In this document: one piece after another, positions 25,205 to 33,142 of the stretch
Numbering within the stretch: position 1 is the first letter of the stretch
How the letters are laid out: the number at the start of each line of letters is the position of its first letter
NCBI GenBank assembly: GCA_902774045.1
Contig: CACYGW010000018.1
Span: forward strand, 1 to 38,536
DNA length: 38,536 nucleotides
From: an uncultured Bacteroidia bacterium
GTDB taxonomy: Bacteria > Bacteroidota > Bacteroidia > Bacteroidales > UBA932
Direction of reading: 5' to 3'
The notes under the pieces: model-generated
Database searches by the model: none
What the model saw: the letters and a program-made list of their open reading frames with translations, nothing else
Told to the model about the DNA's origin: nothing
Made by a program: the position numbers and the translations under genes

Positions 25205-26473
25205 ATGACTAATATCATTATAGGTGCAGTTTTAACAATTGTAGTTGTAACATTGGTTCTGGTTGCATTGCTTCTGGTAATCAAGGCAAAGCTTACTCCT
25301 TCCGGAACAGTAAAAGTAGATATCAATGACGGCAAGAAGGTTCTTGACGTACCTCAGGGCGGAGACCTTATGCACACACTTGCAGACCAGGGTATTTTCC
25401 TTCCTTCAGCCTGCGGCGGAAAGGCCAACTGCGGCCAGTGCAAGGTTAGAGTTCTTGAGGGTGGCGGAGAGATTCTTCCCACAGAGACCGGATTCTTCTC
25501 ACGCAAGCAGATTAAGGACAACTGGCGCCTTGGCTGCCAGGTAAAGGTTAAGGACAACCTTAAGATTGCCGTTCCTGATTCTGCCCTTAGCGTAAAGAAA
25601 CTTGAGTGCGAGGTTATAAGCAACAAGAACGTGGCTACCTTCATCAAGGAGTTCACGGTACGTCTGCCCGAGGGCGAGAACATAGAGTTCAAGTCCGGAG
25701 AGTACATCCAGATTGATATACCCGAGTACGACGTTAACTTTGCCGATATGGACGTTGACGACATCTATCGCGGCGACTGGGAGAAATACGGGTTCTTTGA
25801 CCTTAAGTACAAGAACACCGTTCCCACCGTACGTGCATACTCTATGGCTTCCTATCCTGCAGAAAAGAATGTCATCAAGCTCAACGTGCGTATAGCTACT
25901 CCTCCTTTTGACAGGAGCCAGCCCCGCGGCGTATTCAAGATGCTGCCCGTGCCTCCGGGAATTGCTTCTACCTATGTATTCTCCCGCAAGCCGGGCGACA
26001 AGGTAATGATTTCCGGTCCTTATGGAGAATTCCTGCTCCCGGACGATCCGGACACTCAGGAGTACATCTTCGTGGGTGGCGGCGCCGGTATGGCACCTCT
26101 TCGCAGCCACATTATGCACTTGTTCAAGACCCTTAAGACCAAGAAGAAAGTCAGCTTCTTCTACGGCGCCCGCGCCCTTGTAGAGGCCTTCTATCTTGAG
26201 GACTTCGCAGAGATAGAGAGGGAATTCCCCAACTTCAAGTTCTATCTTGCACTTGACCGTCCGGATCCTGCAGCAGATGCTGCCGGTGTTAAATACACTC
26301 CCGGCTTCGTGCACAACGTGATGAACGAGGTTTACCTCAAGGACCACGAGGCTCCCGAGGACATCAAGTACTTTATGTGCGGCCCTCCTATGATGGTAGG
26401 TGCTGTAAACAATCTGCTTGACAGCCTTGGAGTAGCACCAGAAAGCGTGCTTTACGACAACTTCGGAGGTTAA
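25205..26473 (+). CDS. nqrF: NqrF, Na+-NQR subunit F (NADH dehydrogenase, [2Fe-2S], FAD)
   Basis: NqrF is the entry point of the pump: it takes a hydride from NADH to FAD and passes electrons to a [2Fe-2S] ferredoxin-like cluster. The 422-residue protein has an N-terminal membrane helix (about 4-26), the cluster ligands Cys70, Cys76 and Cys79 in SACGGKANCGQC with a fourth Cys in RLGCQVKVK (about 111), the FAD motif RAYSMASYP, and NADH-binding parts VGGGAGMAPLRSHI and YFMCGPPMMVGAV, ending DNFGG. Last gene of the operon; a strong terminator follows. Confidence 0.96.
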   Translation: MTNIIIGAVLTIVVVTLVLVALLLVIKAKLTPSGTVKVDINDGKKVLDVPQGGDLMHTLADQGIFLPSACGGKANCGQCKVRVLEGGGEILPTETGFFSRKQIKDNWRLGCQVKVKDNLKIAVPDSALSVKKLECEVISNKNVATFIKEFTVRLPEGENIEFKSGEYIQIDIPEYDVNFADMDVDDIYRGDWEKYGFFDLKYKNTVPTVRAYSMASYPAEKNVIKLNVRIATPPFDRSQPRGVFKMLPVPPGIASTYVFSRKPGDKVMISGPYGEFLLPDDPDTQEYIFVGGGAGMAPLRSHIMHLFKTLKTKKKVSFFYGARALVEAFYLEDFAEIEREFPNFKFYLALDRPDPAADAAGVKYTPGFVHNVMNEVYLKDHEAPEDIKYFMCGPPMMVGAVNNLLDSLGVAPESVLYDNFGG

Positions 26474-26490
26474 TCCTCTGCACAATATTA

Positions 26491-26533
26491 AAAGACCGCC
26501 GGGACAAAAATCCACCTCGGCGGTCTTTTTTTT
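26491..26533 (+). terminator. Rho-independent terminator of the nqr operon
   Basis: AAAGACCGCCG (26491-26501) pairs perfectly with CGGCGGTCTTT (26518-26528), an 11-bp GC-rich stem, followed by a run of T to 26533. It lies 18 bases after the nqrF stop. Confidence 0.92.
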
Positions 26534-26567
26534 AAAGATTTGTGAATTTTTTCTAAAGATTTGTAAA
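26533..26567. repeat. Direct repeat upstream of the fimbrillin-like lipoprotein genes
   Basis: TAAAGATTTGTGAA (26533-26546) and TAAAGATTTGTAAA (26554-26567) match in 13 of 14 bases and are spaced 21 bases apart, two helical turns. They lie between the nqr terminator and the lipoprotein gene starting at 26619, where a regulator could bind. No full TTTG-N19-TAnnTTTG promoter is seen in the 26534-26618 stretch. Confidence 0.65.
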
Positions 26568-26618
26568 TGGGTAAGATAAGTCACCTTTTTTGTGTTTTAT
26601 TTGCAAAAAAAGAAAACC

Positions 26619-27671
26619 ATGCACACATATAAAGGCCGGACTCATCATACGTATTTCACGATTGAAGTTCTTTCAAAACAATTCCTGCTATTTGTCAATG
26701 CACTGCTATTTGCTATTCCGGCCTTTATATCGTGCTCTAAAAACGATATGGCTGCAGAAGACAATTTGGAACAAAATGAGATTACCCTTAGATACGCCCT
26801 TCCGGCCGCCTGCGGAGACAGCCTGGACATTTATGTCTATAATCAGGACCAGCTAAAGCGTCTGGATGCATACTGCCGTATAGCGGCGGGGGCAGATTTA
26901 CCTAATAATATAAAGGTATGTTCCCGCAGCGGGCGCAAAACAATAGTGGCGCTCTACGGCTGGCCCGGAGCAGAGGATATAGGCTGGGCTTCGTTCTCTT
27001 CCTTTGCAGCGCTAAGCAAGATTACGGTAAATCTGGAGAGCGAGAACCCTTCAAAGCCCCGGCTGGCCGGCATAGTGAATCTTAACGCCGGAGTTACGGC
27101 AAAGCCAGTTATAACTATGGCTCCGGTTATGGCACGTATACGGCTCAACTCTATAAAATGTGACTTTTCCGGGCGGCCCTATGAGGGTGCGGTGCTAAAA
27201 AACGCCAAGGTTTACCTTACCAATGTATGCACACGAACAAGCCTTAGCCCCCAGGACAATCCGGGAATGGAATACCTGAATGTTGGGGGATGGTCGCATG
27301 GAGATATGTCTTCATTTGCAGCCAGGGAATTCATAGAGGCGGCGCTGCCTCCGGAAATATCGGTAAAGGAAGTTCAGACACAGGTCTGCCTTTACTGTTA
27401 CCCGGTAGAAGGGTTTTACGACAATGCCGCACACCCAATCACAAAACTTGTCATAGAAGGAGAGCTTAACAATCAAAAAGTATATTATCCTATTAACATA
27501 GGGGATTATACAGGAGGCCACATCCGGGCAAATTCCACGTACAGTATCAACCTAACCATTTCACGTATGGGGATATCAGACCCGGATGTCCCCCTGTTCC
27601 CCGGCACCGTAGATGGAAGCGTACAGGTACTTCCGTGGACAGAGAACGAAGTTCAGAAAATATATTTTTGA
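26619..27671 (+). CDS. Predicted fimbrillin-family / anchor-like lipoprotein
   Basis: The 350-residue protein has a long N-region then a hydrophobic segment FLLFVNALLFAIPAFISC with a lipidated Cys39. The rest is beta-rich, with the MARIRLNSIKCDF segment and a C-terminal part YYPINIGDYTGGHIRANSTYSINLTISRMG followed by DPDVP. This pattern (conserved MAR..., then IRANxxYxINLTI and GxxDPD) is that of Mfa2/FimB-like and related fimbrial accessory proteins of Bacteroidales. It probably sits on the outer membrane. The next gene starts 1 base after its stop, so they form an operon. No FimA/Mfa1 major subunit is nearby. The start at 26619 is the only ATG before the signal that gives a reasonable length; the family call is moderate. 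Confidence 0.68.
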   Translation: MHTYKGRTHHTYFTIEVLSKQFLLFVNALLFAIPAFISCSKNDMAAEDNLEQNEITLRYALPAACGDSLDIYVYNQDQLKRLDAYCRIAAGADLPNNIKVCSRSGRKTIVALYGWPGAEDIGWASFSSFAALSKITVNLESENPSKPRLAGIVNLNAGVTAKPVITMAPVMARIRLNSIKCDFSGRPYEGAVLKNAKVYLTNVCTRTSLSPQDNPGMEYLNVGGWSHGDMSSFAAREFIEAALPPEISVKEVQTQVCLYCYPVEGFYDNAAHPITKLVIEGELNNQKVYYPINIGDYTGGHIRANSTYSINLTISRMGISDPDVPLFPGTVDGSVQVLPWTENEVQKIYF

Positions 27672-27672
27672 T

Positions 27673-28623
27673 ATGAAGACACTATTATATATAATAGCGG
27701 CCGTGTTGATGGTTTCCTGTGACAAGCAGACCGGAGAGACGCGCCAGGGAACAGTTAAAGTTAACGTAAGCTTTGAGGTAGCGGGCTCAAAGTCTGCAGA
27801 CCCTGCCAGCGAAGAGGCGGTTTCTAACGTAAACCTTCTGGTCTATGGAGCCGGAGGCGTTCTTGAAGACCATATCTATATAGACCGGCGTAACTACACC
27901 GGGACAGTGAGCCTTAACCTTCTGGAGGGAGCAAAGTACGATATTGCGGCCTGCCTTAATTTTGGATACAAGATTAAGGCACCTGATATGCGTGGCGGTC
28001 TGGAAGAATTGGAGTACTATATAGTTTATCCGGACGACTACAAAGAAGGTCTCCCTATGGCCGCGCTGGAAGAGGGGTTCCGGGCAGCATCGGACCAAAA
28101 AAAACTAACCCTTAAAGCCGTCAGGCTTATGTCAAAGGTGGCCCTGAGCATAGACCGCAGCGCGCTGAGCCCCGGGGTTAGTTTTACTATAGAAGAGGTG
28201 CGACTCAAGAACTGCCCGCGTAAGGTGAGCCCCTTCGCGCAAGGCGCCGCGGCCGGGGCGGGGGACATACTTACAGAGGCATTCCTAAAGAAAAATGCCG
28301 CCGTAACGGCCCTCAACACTGTTAACTCTCAGGGAATGAGCGGGGAAGTCAACCTTTATATGATGGAGAATCTTGGCGGCAGAAGGGAGAATGCAACGCC
28401 CTCGCAAAGCCCGTACATAGAACTGCACATTAACTACAACTCCCCCACCCTGTTTTCTTATGCCGGGGACGGGCTTATTTACAGATTCTATATAGGAGAA
28501 GGGACGGACAACCTTAACGTAAGGCGGAACAACAGCTACCGCTTCACCGTCTGCCCAAGGGGCAGCGGTCTTGAAACCGATAATTCCTGGAGCGTGGATA
28601 AGTCCAACCTGGGAAGTTACTAG
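27673..28623 (+). CDS. Predicted fimbrillin-associated lipoprotein, DUF4906-like
   Basis: The 316-residue protein has a short lipoprotein signal MKTLLYIIAAVLMVSC with Cys16. Segments VKVNVSFEV, SNVNLLVYGAGGVLED and YDIAACLNFG recall the first beta-sandwich of fimbrillin-like proteins. LIYRFYIGEGTDNLNVRRNNSYRFTV is the typical end of DUF4906 proteins of Bacteroides. The ATG at 27673 gives the signal peptide and lies 1 base after the upstream lipoprotein stop. The stop codon overlaps that of the convergent nucleotidyltransferase gene (CTAG). It is probably a tip or accessory subunit of a surface fibre (inference). Confidence 0.7.
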   Translation: MKTLLYIIAAVLMVSCDKQTGETRQGTVKVNVSFEVAGSKSADPASEEAVSNVNLLVYGAGGVLEDHIYIDRRNYTGTVSLNLLEGAKYDIAACLNFGYKIKAPDMRGGLEELEYYIVYPDDYKEGLPMAALEEGFRAASDQKKLTLKAVRLMSKVALSIDRSALSPGVSFTIEEVRLKNCPRKVSPFAQGAAAGAGDILTEAFLKKNAAVTALNTVNSQGMSGEVNLYMMENLGGRRENATPSQSPYIELHINYNSPTLFSYAGDGLIYRFYIGEGTDNLNVRRNNSYRFTVCPRGSGLETDNSWSVDKSNLGSY

Positions 28624-29336
28624 TCTATGGGGATGTTTTCCTCTGCAAAGCGAAGGTCGTTCTCGTCATCAATCTCGTACCACACGAGAGGGTCCACCTT
28701 GCAAATATATATTGGATGGGTATGGAGAGACAGCTCCGTAAAGACGGGCTCGTAGCTTAGGTTGGGCTGCTCCTCTAAAATGGGAGTGTAGTAGTCGCAC
28801 ACTTCCTTGTAGAAAGCATTGCTAAGCTTGTGTATGCCCACGAGCTCTCCGCAGGGCTGTATTGCGTTACGGTCCTTGGACCAGGCTATGAAACGACAGT
28901 CCTTGTCCTGCTCTACATAATAGGCATCCTGGAACTTGGTAAGCGGAGCCGTGAGTATGGCCGAATCAAAGGGGCAGTTCAGAAGCTCGGTTATGGCCCT
29001 GGGCTCGTAAACAAGGTCTCCATCCAGCATAAGGATATCGTCGTCACCCACAAGGCCGCGGCAGTTCCACAGTGTATAAAGACAGTTGGTGGTTGCGTAG
29101 CGGGGGCTGAAGCAGCACACAATCCTGGGGTCCTTGGCGGCAAGGGCCTCGTAGAACTCCTTGTGGTAACCGGTCCCTATAATGACCCTTTCTATCCCGC
29201 AGGCGAATAGAGTCTCTATAGACCTTTCTACCATAGCCCTGCCCTTGAAGGGAATGAAGCCCTTGGGAATGGTTTCCGTAAATTTACCAAAGCGGGTACC
29301 CTTTCCCGCAGCCATTATTACCGCTGTCTTTACCAT
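28620..29336 (-). CDS. Nucleotidyltransferase, LicC/PntC-like (probable cytidylyltransferase)
   Basis: The 238-residue protein starts VKTAVIMAAGKGTRFGKFTETIPKGFIPF, the nucleotide-binding signature of small NTP transferases that activate phosphocholine, phosphoethanolamine or aminoethylphosphonate. DDDILMLDGDLVYEP holds the metal-binding Asp, and TTNCLYTLW matches the LicC-type ...N..SLY... segment. It shares one base with the stop of the HisC-like gene (TAATG), and licD-like genes follow in the set. A CDP-activated amino-alcohol for transfer by LicD is the likely product (inference). The base (CTP) cannot be proved from sequence. Sugar nucleotide synthesis is an alternative. Confidence 0.78.
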   Translation of the reverse strand: MVKTAVIMAAGKGTRFGKFTETIPKGFIPFKGRAMVERSIETLFACGIERVIIGTGYHKEFYEALAAKDPRIVCCFSPRYATTNCLYTLWNCRGLVGDDDILMLDGDLVYEPRAITELLNCPFDSAILTAPLTKFQDAYYVEQDKDCRFIAWSKDRNAIQPCGELVGIHKLSNAFYKEVCDYYTPILEEQPNLSYEPVFTELSLHTHPIYICKVDPLVWYEIDDENDLRFAEENIPID

Positions 29337-30442
29337 TATTTTGCGTAGTATGATTTAATCTCGTCCAGCACCCTTTTCATTTGTTCCGGTGTGCCGATAG
29401 TTACCCTGAAGCAGTTCTGTACAGACTCGTCCTGTGTAGTATCCCTTACAAAGATATTGCGCTGTGCAAGGTACTGAAGCAGCGAGAGTTTCTCTTCCCG
29501 GCCTGCAAAGCGCAGAAGATTGAAATTACCTCTGCTGGGGAATACCTGGAAATGTTCCCGCAGAGCCTCGCATTCCGATACGAACCAATCCTGAGCCTTG
29601 TGCACCTGCTCAACGTAGGAACGCATATAGGCAGCATCGTCCAGGGCGGCTATGGCAGCCTCCTGACTTATGGTGGATATGTTCTTGGGGTTGCGGATCT
29701 TTCCTATGGCGGCTATGTTATCCTCGCAGGAAAGAAGGTAGCCAAAACGGAAGTTGGCCATTGCAAAGGCCTTGGAAAGAGTGCGTGTAATAAGGATATT
29801 GGCGTGGGTCTTTACAAGGTCCTTGGAAGACTCCCCTGCAAACTCTCCGTAAGCCTCGTCTATAAGGAAGAGAGTAGAAGGGTATTTTTCCAGAAGGTGC
29901 TGTATGTACTGCGGAGTATGGAAGTTTCCGGTGGGGTTGTTAGGATTGCAGATGTAAGCCATAGCCGGCTTAAGACGGGAAAGTTCCGCCTCAAAGGCGT
30001 CTGCGTGGAAGCAAAAGTCCTTGTCGTAATTAAAGAAATTCACGTGGGCGCCTCCGCTCTGGCAGGTAAGGCGGAAGTTGTCGTATGAAGGGCCCAGAAT
30101 AAGCACCTCGTCTCCGGGGCAAAGGAAGGAGCGGCAGATGTACTCGTGAAGCACGTCCGAGCTTCCGAAATACTGAATGTTGCTGCAAGGCAATTCTGCA
30201 AAGCGGGATATAGCCTCCAGCAAAGACTCGTTGTGGGTAGTGGGATAGAGATTGAAGAATCCCGGGCCGTCAAGAAGTTCCCTTAGCCTTGCCGTCACCT
30301 TGGGAGAAGGGGGCACAGTAGCCTCGTTCCAGTCCAACTTAAGAATCTCGCTGCGTTTCTGGGGGCTCACGGCCCATATCTTATGAGAAGCCAGTTTATA
30401 GGGCTTAAGCTCACGCAGGAATTTATTTACAAAACCGCTCAT
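29336..30442 (-). CDS. HisC-like PLP-dependent aminotransferase/decarboxylase of a surface-decoration locus
   Basis: The 368-residue fold-type I PLP enzyme has LKLDWNEATVPPSP, YFGSSDVLHEYICRSF, GPSYDNFRL, YICNPNNPTGN, LIDEAYGEFAG and the PLP lysine motif TRTLSKAFAMANFRFGYLL. It looks like histidinol-phosphate aminotransferase or CobD, but there are no histidine or cobalamin genes here. Placed between an NTP transferase and a LicD gene, it more likely makes an amino group donor or decarboxylates a phospho-amino acid (for example to ethanolamine phosphate or aminoethylphosphonate) for the decoration; that is inference. A true hisC role is the alternative. Confidence 0.75.
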   Translation of the reverse strand: MSGFVNKFLRELKPYKLASHKIWAVSPQKRSEILKLDWNEATVPPSPKVTARLRELLDGPGFFNLYPTTHNESLLEAISRFAELPCSNIQYFGSSDVLHEYICRSFLCPGDEVLILGPSYDNFRLTCQSGGAHVNFFNYDKDFCFHADAFEAELSRLKPAMAYICNPNNPTGNFHTPQYIQHLLEKYPSTLFLIDEAYGEFAGESSKDLVKTHANILITRTLSKAFAMANFRFGYLLSCEDNIAAIGKIRNPKNISTISQEAAIAALDDAAYMRSYVEQVHKAQDWFVSECEALREHFQVFPSRGNFNLLRFAGREEKLSLLQYLAQRNIFVRDTTQDESVQNCFRVTIGTPEQMKRVLDEIKSYYAK

Positions 30443-30462
30443 AGTTTTCTTTTGGGTTTTTA

Positions 30463-31299
30463 TTAGTCTCGCAAATAGAATTTCATAAACTTCATCTGCC
30501 TCGGGGTTCTTTCTTCCTCCGGAGGAAGCTGCATATAATCCCCGAACACCTGGCGCAGGTGCCGGTCGTAAGCCGCCGGAGCGGGGAACTTAAGGCCGCA
30601 GAAATCTATCATTACGGTACGGGCAAAGTCCTCTGCGGGAAACCATTCCCACTCCCTTTCCGGGCAGGGCAGCATTGACAAGTGGCCTGTGCTGCCGTAC
30701 GGCGGGCAGTCCGCCATGGCCTTAAGCACCTTGTCCCGTACGGGTATGGGATTCTGGAAATGCCTTACGGGATGCAGGAACCAGTGAAGAACTGTCTTTA
30801 AATTGCGCTTAAAGCCAAAGGCAGAATCAATCATGGTCTTGCGTCGACGGATAGAAAGCTGCTCTTTATAGTACTTTAGCATATCCCTGTAAAGAGCGGT
30901 AAACTCTTCCTGATTGTCCGTAACCGAATCCAGGGGGAAGAGATCTATCCAGATTCCGTAGTCCGTGCGGCCCTTTATCCAGGGGTCTGCAGACTTTACA
31001 AGGGTGCGGCGGGTGTCACACAACCGGCCGAAGGGCAGGTAGCAGGAGGGAGTGTTTCCGGGGTAGATAATCTCGTAACCATCGGCCTTGAACTCCCGGC
31101 AAAGCCGGTCGTAATCCGGCCTGGGGACCAGGACGTCGATATCATCGTCCCAGGGGATAAAACCCTTGTGCCTTGCTGCTCCAAGCAATGTGCCATAGGC
31201 AAGAAAGTACTTTATATCGTGCTCCCGGGCATAGGCGTCAAAGGCTTTAAGCACTTCCAGACTCTGCTGCTGAATTCCTTCTAAATTAAGCTCTGTCAT
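30463..31299 (-). CDS. LicD-family phosphotransferase (first of two)
   Basis: LicD proteins transfer phosphocholine or similar groups from CDP-activated donors to sugars. The 278-residue protein has the hallmark YFLAYGTLLGAARHKGFIPWDDDIDV, with the catalytic Asp cluster, then VLVPRPDYDRL, and a late FGDYMQLPPEEERTP. The ATG at 31299 (MTELNLEGI) is chosen because an upstream in-frame start at 31323 would lie in the -7 promoter region. It is the first gene of the minus-strand set licD - HisC-like - nucleotidyltransferase. It is divergent from a second LicD gene at 31364. Confidence 0.88.
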   Translation of the reverse strand: MTELNLEGIQQQSLEVLKAFDAYAREHDIKYFLAYGTLLGAARHKGFIPWDDDIDVLVPRPDYDRLCREFKADGYEIIYPGNTPSCYLPFGRLCDTRRTLVKSADPWIKGRTDYGIWIDLFPLDSVTDNQEEFTALYRDMLKYYKEQLSIRRRKTMIDSAFGFKRNLKTVLHWFLHPVRHFQNPIPVRDKVLKAMADCPPYGSTGHLSMLPCPEREWEWFPAEDFARTVMIDFCGLKFPAPAAYDRHLRQVFGDYMQLPPEEERTPRQMKFMKFYLRD

Positions 31300-31320
31300 C
31301 CCAATTATGCAATAATCCTT

Positions 31321-31351
31321 CAAATTTACGCAAAATTTCTATATTTGCATA
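31321..31351 (-). promoter_or_regulatory. Probable promoter for the minus-strand licD set
   Basis: TAAATTTG (31328-31321, minus strand) matches TAnnTTTG and TATG (31351-31348) lies exactly 19 bp upstream, a one-mismatch -33 element. It overlaps the -7 element of the divergent licD gene, so the two promoters probably compete. Confidence 0.45.
31340..31347 (+). promoter_or_regulatory. Possible -7 element for the plus-strand licD gene
   Basis: TATATTTG (31340-31347) matches TAnnTTTG. No TTTG is present 19 bp upstream. The predicted start of transcription, near 31354, is only about 10 bases before the ATG at 31364. Confidence 0.35.
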
Positions 31352-31363
31352 AATTTAAATGAT

Positions 31364-32164
31364 ATGGCCAATCTGAATCTGAGAGAGTTGCAGCTTGCCC
31401 TGCTTGATATTCTCATAGAAGTAGACAAGTTCTGCCGGGAAAACAAAATAACTTATTCAATAACTTACGGCACCCTGCTGGGGGCTGTGCGTCATAAAGG
31501 CTTCATTCCCTGGGACGACGACCTTGACATAATGATGCCCCGTAAGGATATGGAAAGATTCCTTGAACTCTTCCCCAAGTCGGGAGCCAGATTCACCTCG
31601 CTGTACAACACCGTAACGGAAGATTCCCAGTGCATTCTCTGCTATGCAAAGGTGCAGGACAACACATCGGTCTGCTTTGAGCAAAAGCGCAGGTTCGCCC
31701 TTAAGACAGGTATCAACATAGATATCTTCCCCGTTGACAATGCTCCGGCCGATCCTGCCATGCACTACCAGTTTGCAAGGACCGTATCCCGCCTAAGGCA
31801 CCGTATGTACCTTAGCCAGAGGCCTTTCTTCCCCTACAGTTTCCACGACCCTCTCATCCCCAAGATACAGGCTCACAGACGTACTCCGGACCAGTGGTTC
31901 CACATCTGCGAGGATTATCTAACCCAGTACAACGGCATAGAATCGCCTTACTGCGGCCCCATTTCGGGAGGAATGGGCACAAGGGAGATTTACGACCGCC
32001 ACGTTTTTGAAGAGTACACAGAGGTAGAATTCGAAGGCCATAAATTCATGGCCGTCAAGGACTGGGATGCCTTCCTGCGCGGCCAGTTCGGGGACTACAT
32101 GCAGCTTCCGCCCCTGAAGGACCGCAAGACCCACGCTATCATAGCCTATTTCAAAGAGGATTAA
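31364..32164 (+). CDS. LicD-family phosphotransferase (second of two, divergent)
   Basis: The 266-residue protein has ITYSITYGTLLGAVRHKGFIPWDDDLDI, the same LicD core as the neighbour at 30463, then MMPRKDMERFLELF, ILCYAKVQDNTSV, GINIDIFPVDNAP and the late FLRGQFGDYMQLPPLKDRKTH. The two LicD proteins share the core and end motifs but differ in the middle, so they are paralogues with probably different acceptors or donors. The stop overlaps that of the convergent Stealth gene (TTAA). Confidence 0.88.
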   Translation: MANLNLRELQLALLDILIEVDKFCRENKITYSITYGTLLGAVRHKGFIPWDDDLDIMMPRKDMERFLELFPKSGARFTSLYNTVTEDSQCILCYAKVQDNTSVCFEQKRRFALKTGINIDIFPVDNAPADPAMHYQFARTVSRLRHRMYLSQRPFFPYSFHDPLIPKIQAHRRTPDQWFHICEDYLTQYNGIESPYCGPISGGMGTREIYDRHVFEEYTEVEFEGHKFMAVKDWDAFLRGQFGDYMQLPPLKDRKTHAIIAYFKED

Positions 32165-33129
32165 CCCCTGCCGCAGATTCTCTTTTCCAGCCAGGCAAGA
32201 ATCATTGCCTGCTCTTCCGGCGTGCAGTAATCCAGGGAATTAAAGCAGGCAAAAGGCTTGTCGGAGCGGTCGAAGCTCTCCAGCTTACGTTTAACGTAAT
32301 CCTTTGCATCACGCTTCTTGAAGTACAGGGATTTCTTTTCTGCCGGGATTAGCACAAGCTTTCCTTTGCGGGCTAGATCCAGGAAATAAGGCTCCTGAGT
32401 CTGGAAGTGGAAGGGCTCGCGGAATTTCCCAGTAATATTAAGCTGAACCATATCGTCCCTCTCCACAGCCCAGTTCTGGAACCAACTCTTAAGAAGGGCC
32501 TTGGGACTGTGACCAAGATTTATGAACCTCCAGCTACCTCCGGTGAGTTTAACGGCATTAAGCATAAGGTCTTTGAACCCAATGATTTTATGGCCGCCGT
32601 GCCTGGGCTTTAGAGCGTGCACCAACTTGCCGAAGGGAGTCCAGAACCACGAGCCGTAGCAGATTACGCGCCCGTCGGGAAGAAAGAAATCCTCCGGCTT
32701 AACGGGTGCAGTAAGCATAAGGTCGTCGTTAAAATATAGGATGTGCTCGCTCATCTGCGGGATATTCCAGAACACGGCCTCTATGGCATTGGAGTTAAAA
32801 ACGGGAAGGGCATGCTCGTACCCCTTGAATATTACTTTATGGTCGATAATTTCTATTTTACTGCTCTGCCCCGGGAAGAGTTCCTCTATGAAGGGGGTAA
32901 GGCCGGGGTCCTGCCCATCGGTCATAATGAAGATTTTCCTAAGGAAGGGAGCATACCTGAGCAGCGAAGCAACGCAGTACTTAATCTCTCCTATGCTTTT
33001 ATACCTGGTGGCTCCGGCCACGTCGTCGTTCTTCCTGGCCTCCTCTGTCATATACTGGCTTCTCTTGGCTTTAAGTACAGGATCGTCACCATCCACCCAG
33101 GGAAGAAGAGCATCTATTTCAAAATCCAT
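32161..33129 (-). CDS. Stealth-family sugar-phosphate transferase
   Basis: Stealth proteins transfer sugar-1-phosphate from a nucleotide sugar, making phosphodiester-linked polysaccharides, and are related to the human GlcNAc-1-phosphotransferase. The 322-residue protein has conserved region 1 (FEIDALLPWVDGDDP), region 2 (YKSIGEIKYCVASLLRYAPFLRKIFIMTDGQDP) and region 3 (AIEAVFWNIPQMSEHILYFNDDLML), then LGHSPKALLKSWF. The ATG at 33129 is used; an upstream TTG at 33138 is in frame but unneeded. It is 13 nt after the glycosyltransferase gene. Confidence 0.88.
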   Translation of the reverse strand: MDFEIDALLPWVDGDDPVLKAKRSQYMTEEARKNDDVAGATRYKSIGEIKYCVASLLRYAPFLRKIFIMTDGQDPGLTPFIEELFPGQSSKIEIIDHKVIFKGYEHALPVFNSNAIEAVFWNIPQMSEHILYFNDDLMLTAPVKPEDFFLPDGRVICYGSWFWTPFGKLVHALKPRHGGHKIIGFKDLMLNAVKLTGGSWRFINLGHSPKALLKSWFQNWAVERDDMVQLNITGKFREPFHFQTQEPYFLDLARKGKLVLIPAEKKSLYFKKRDAKDYVKRKLESFDRSDKPFACFNSLDYCTPEEQAMILAWLEKRICGRG

Positions 33130-33142
33130 AACTGTCAATCCT

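Noticed and set aside
29336..30442. Annotation as hisC (histidine synthesis)
   Set aside because: The PLP enzyme is HisC-like, but no his genes are present and its neighbours are surface-glycan genes, so the symbol is not given.
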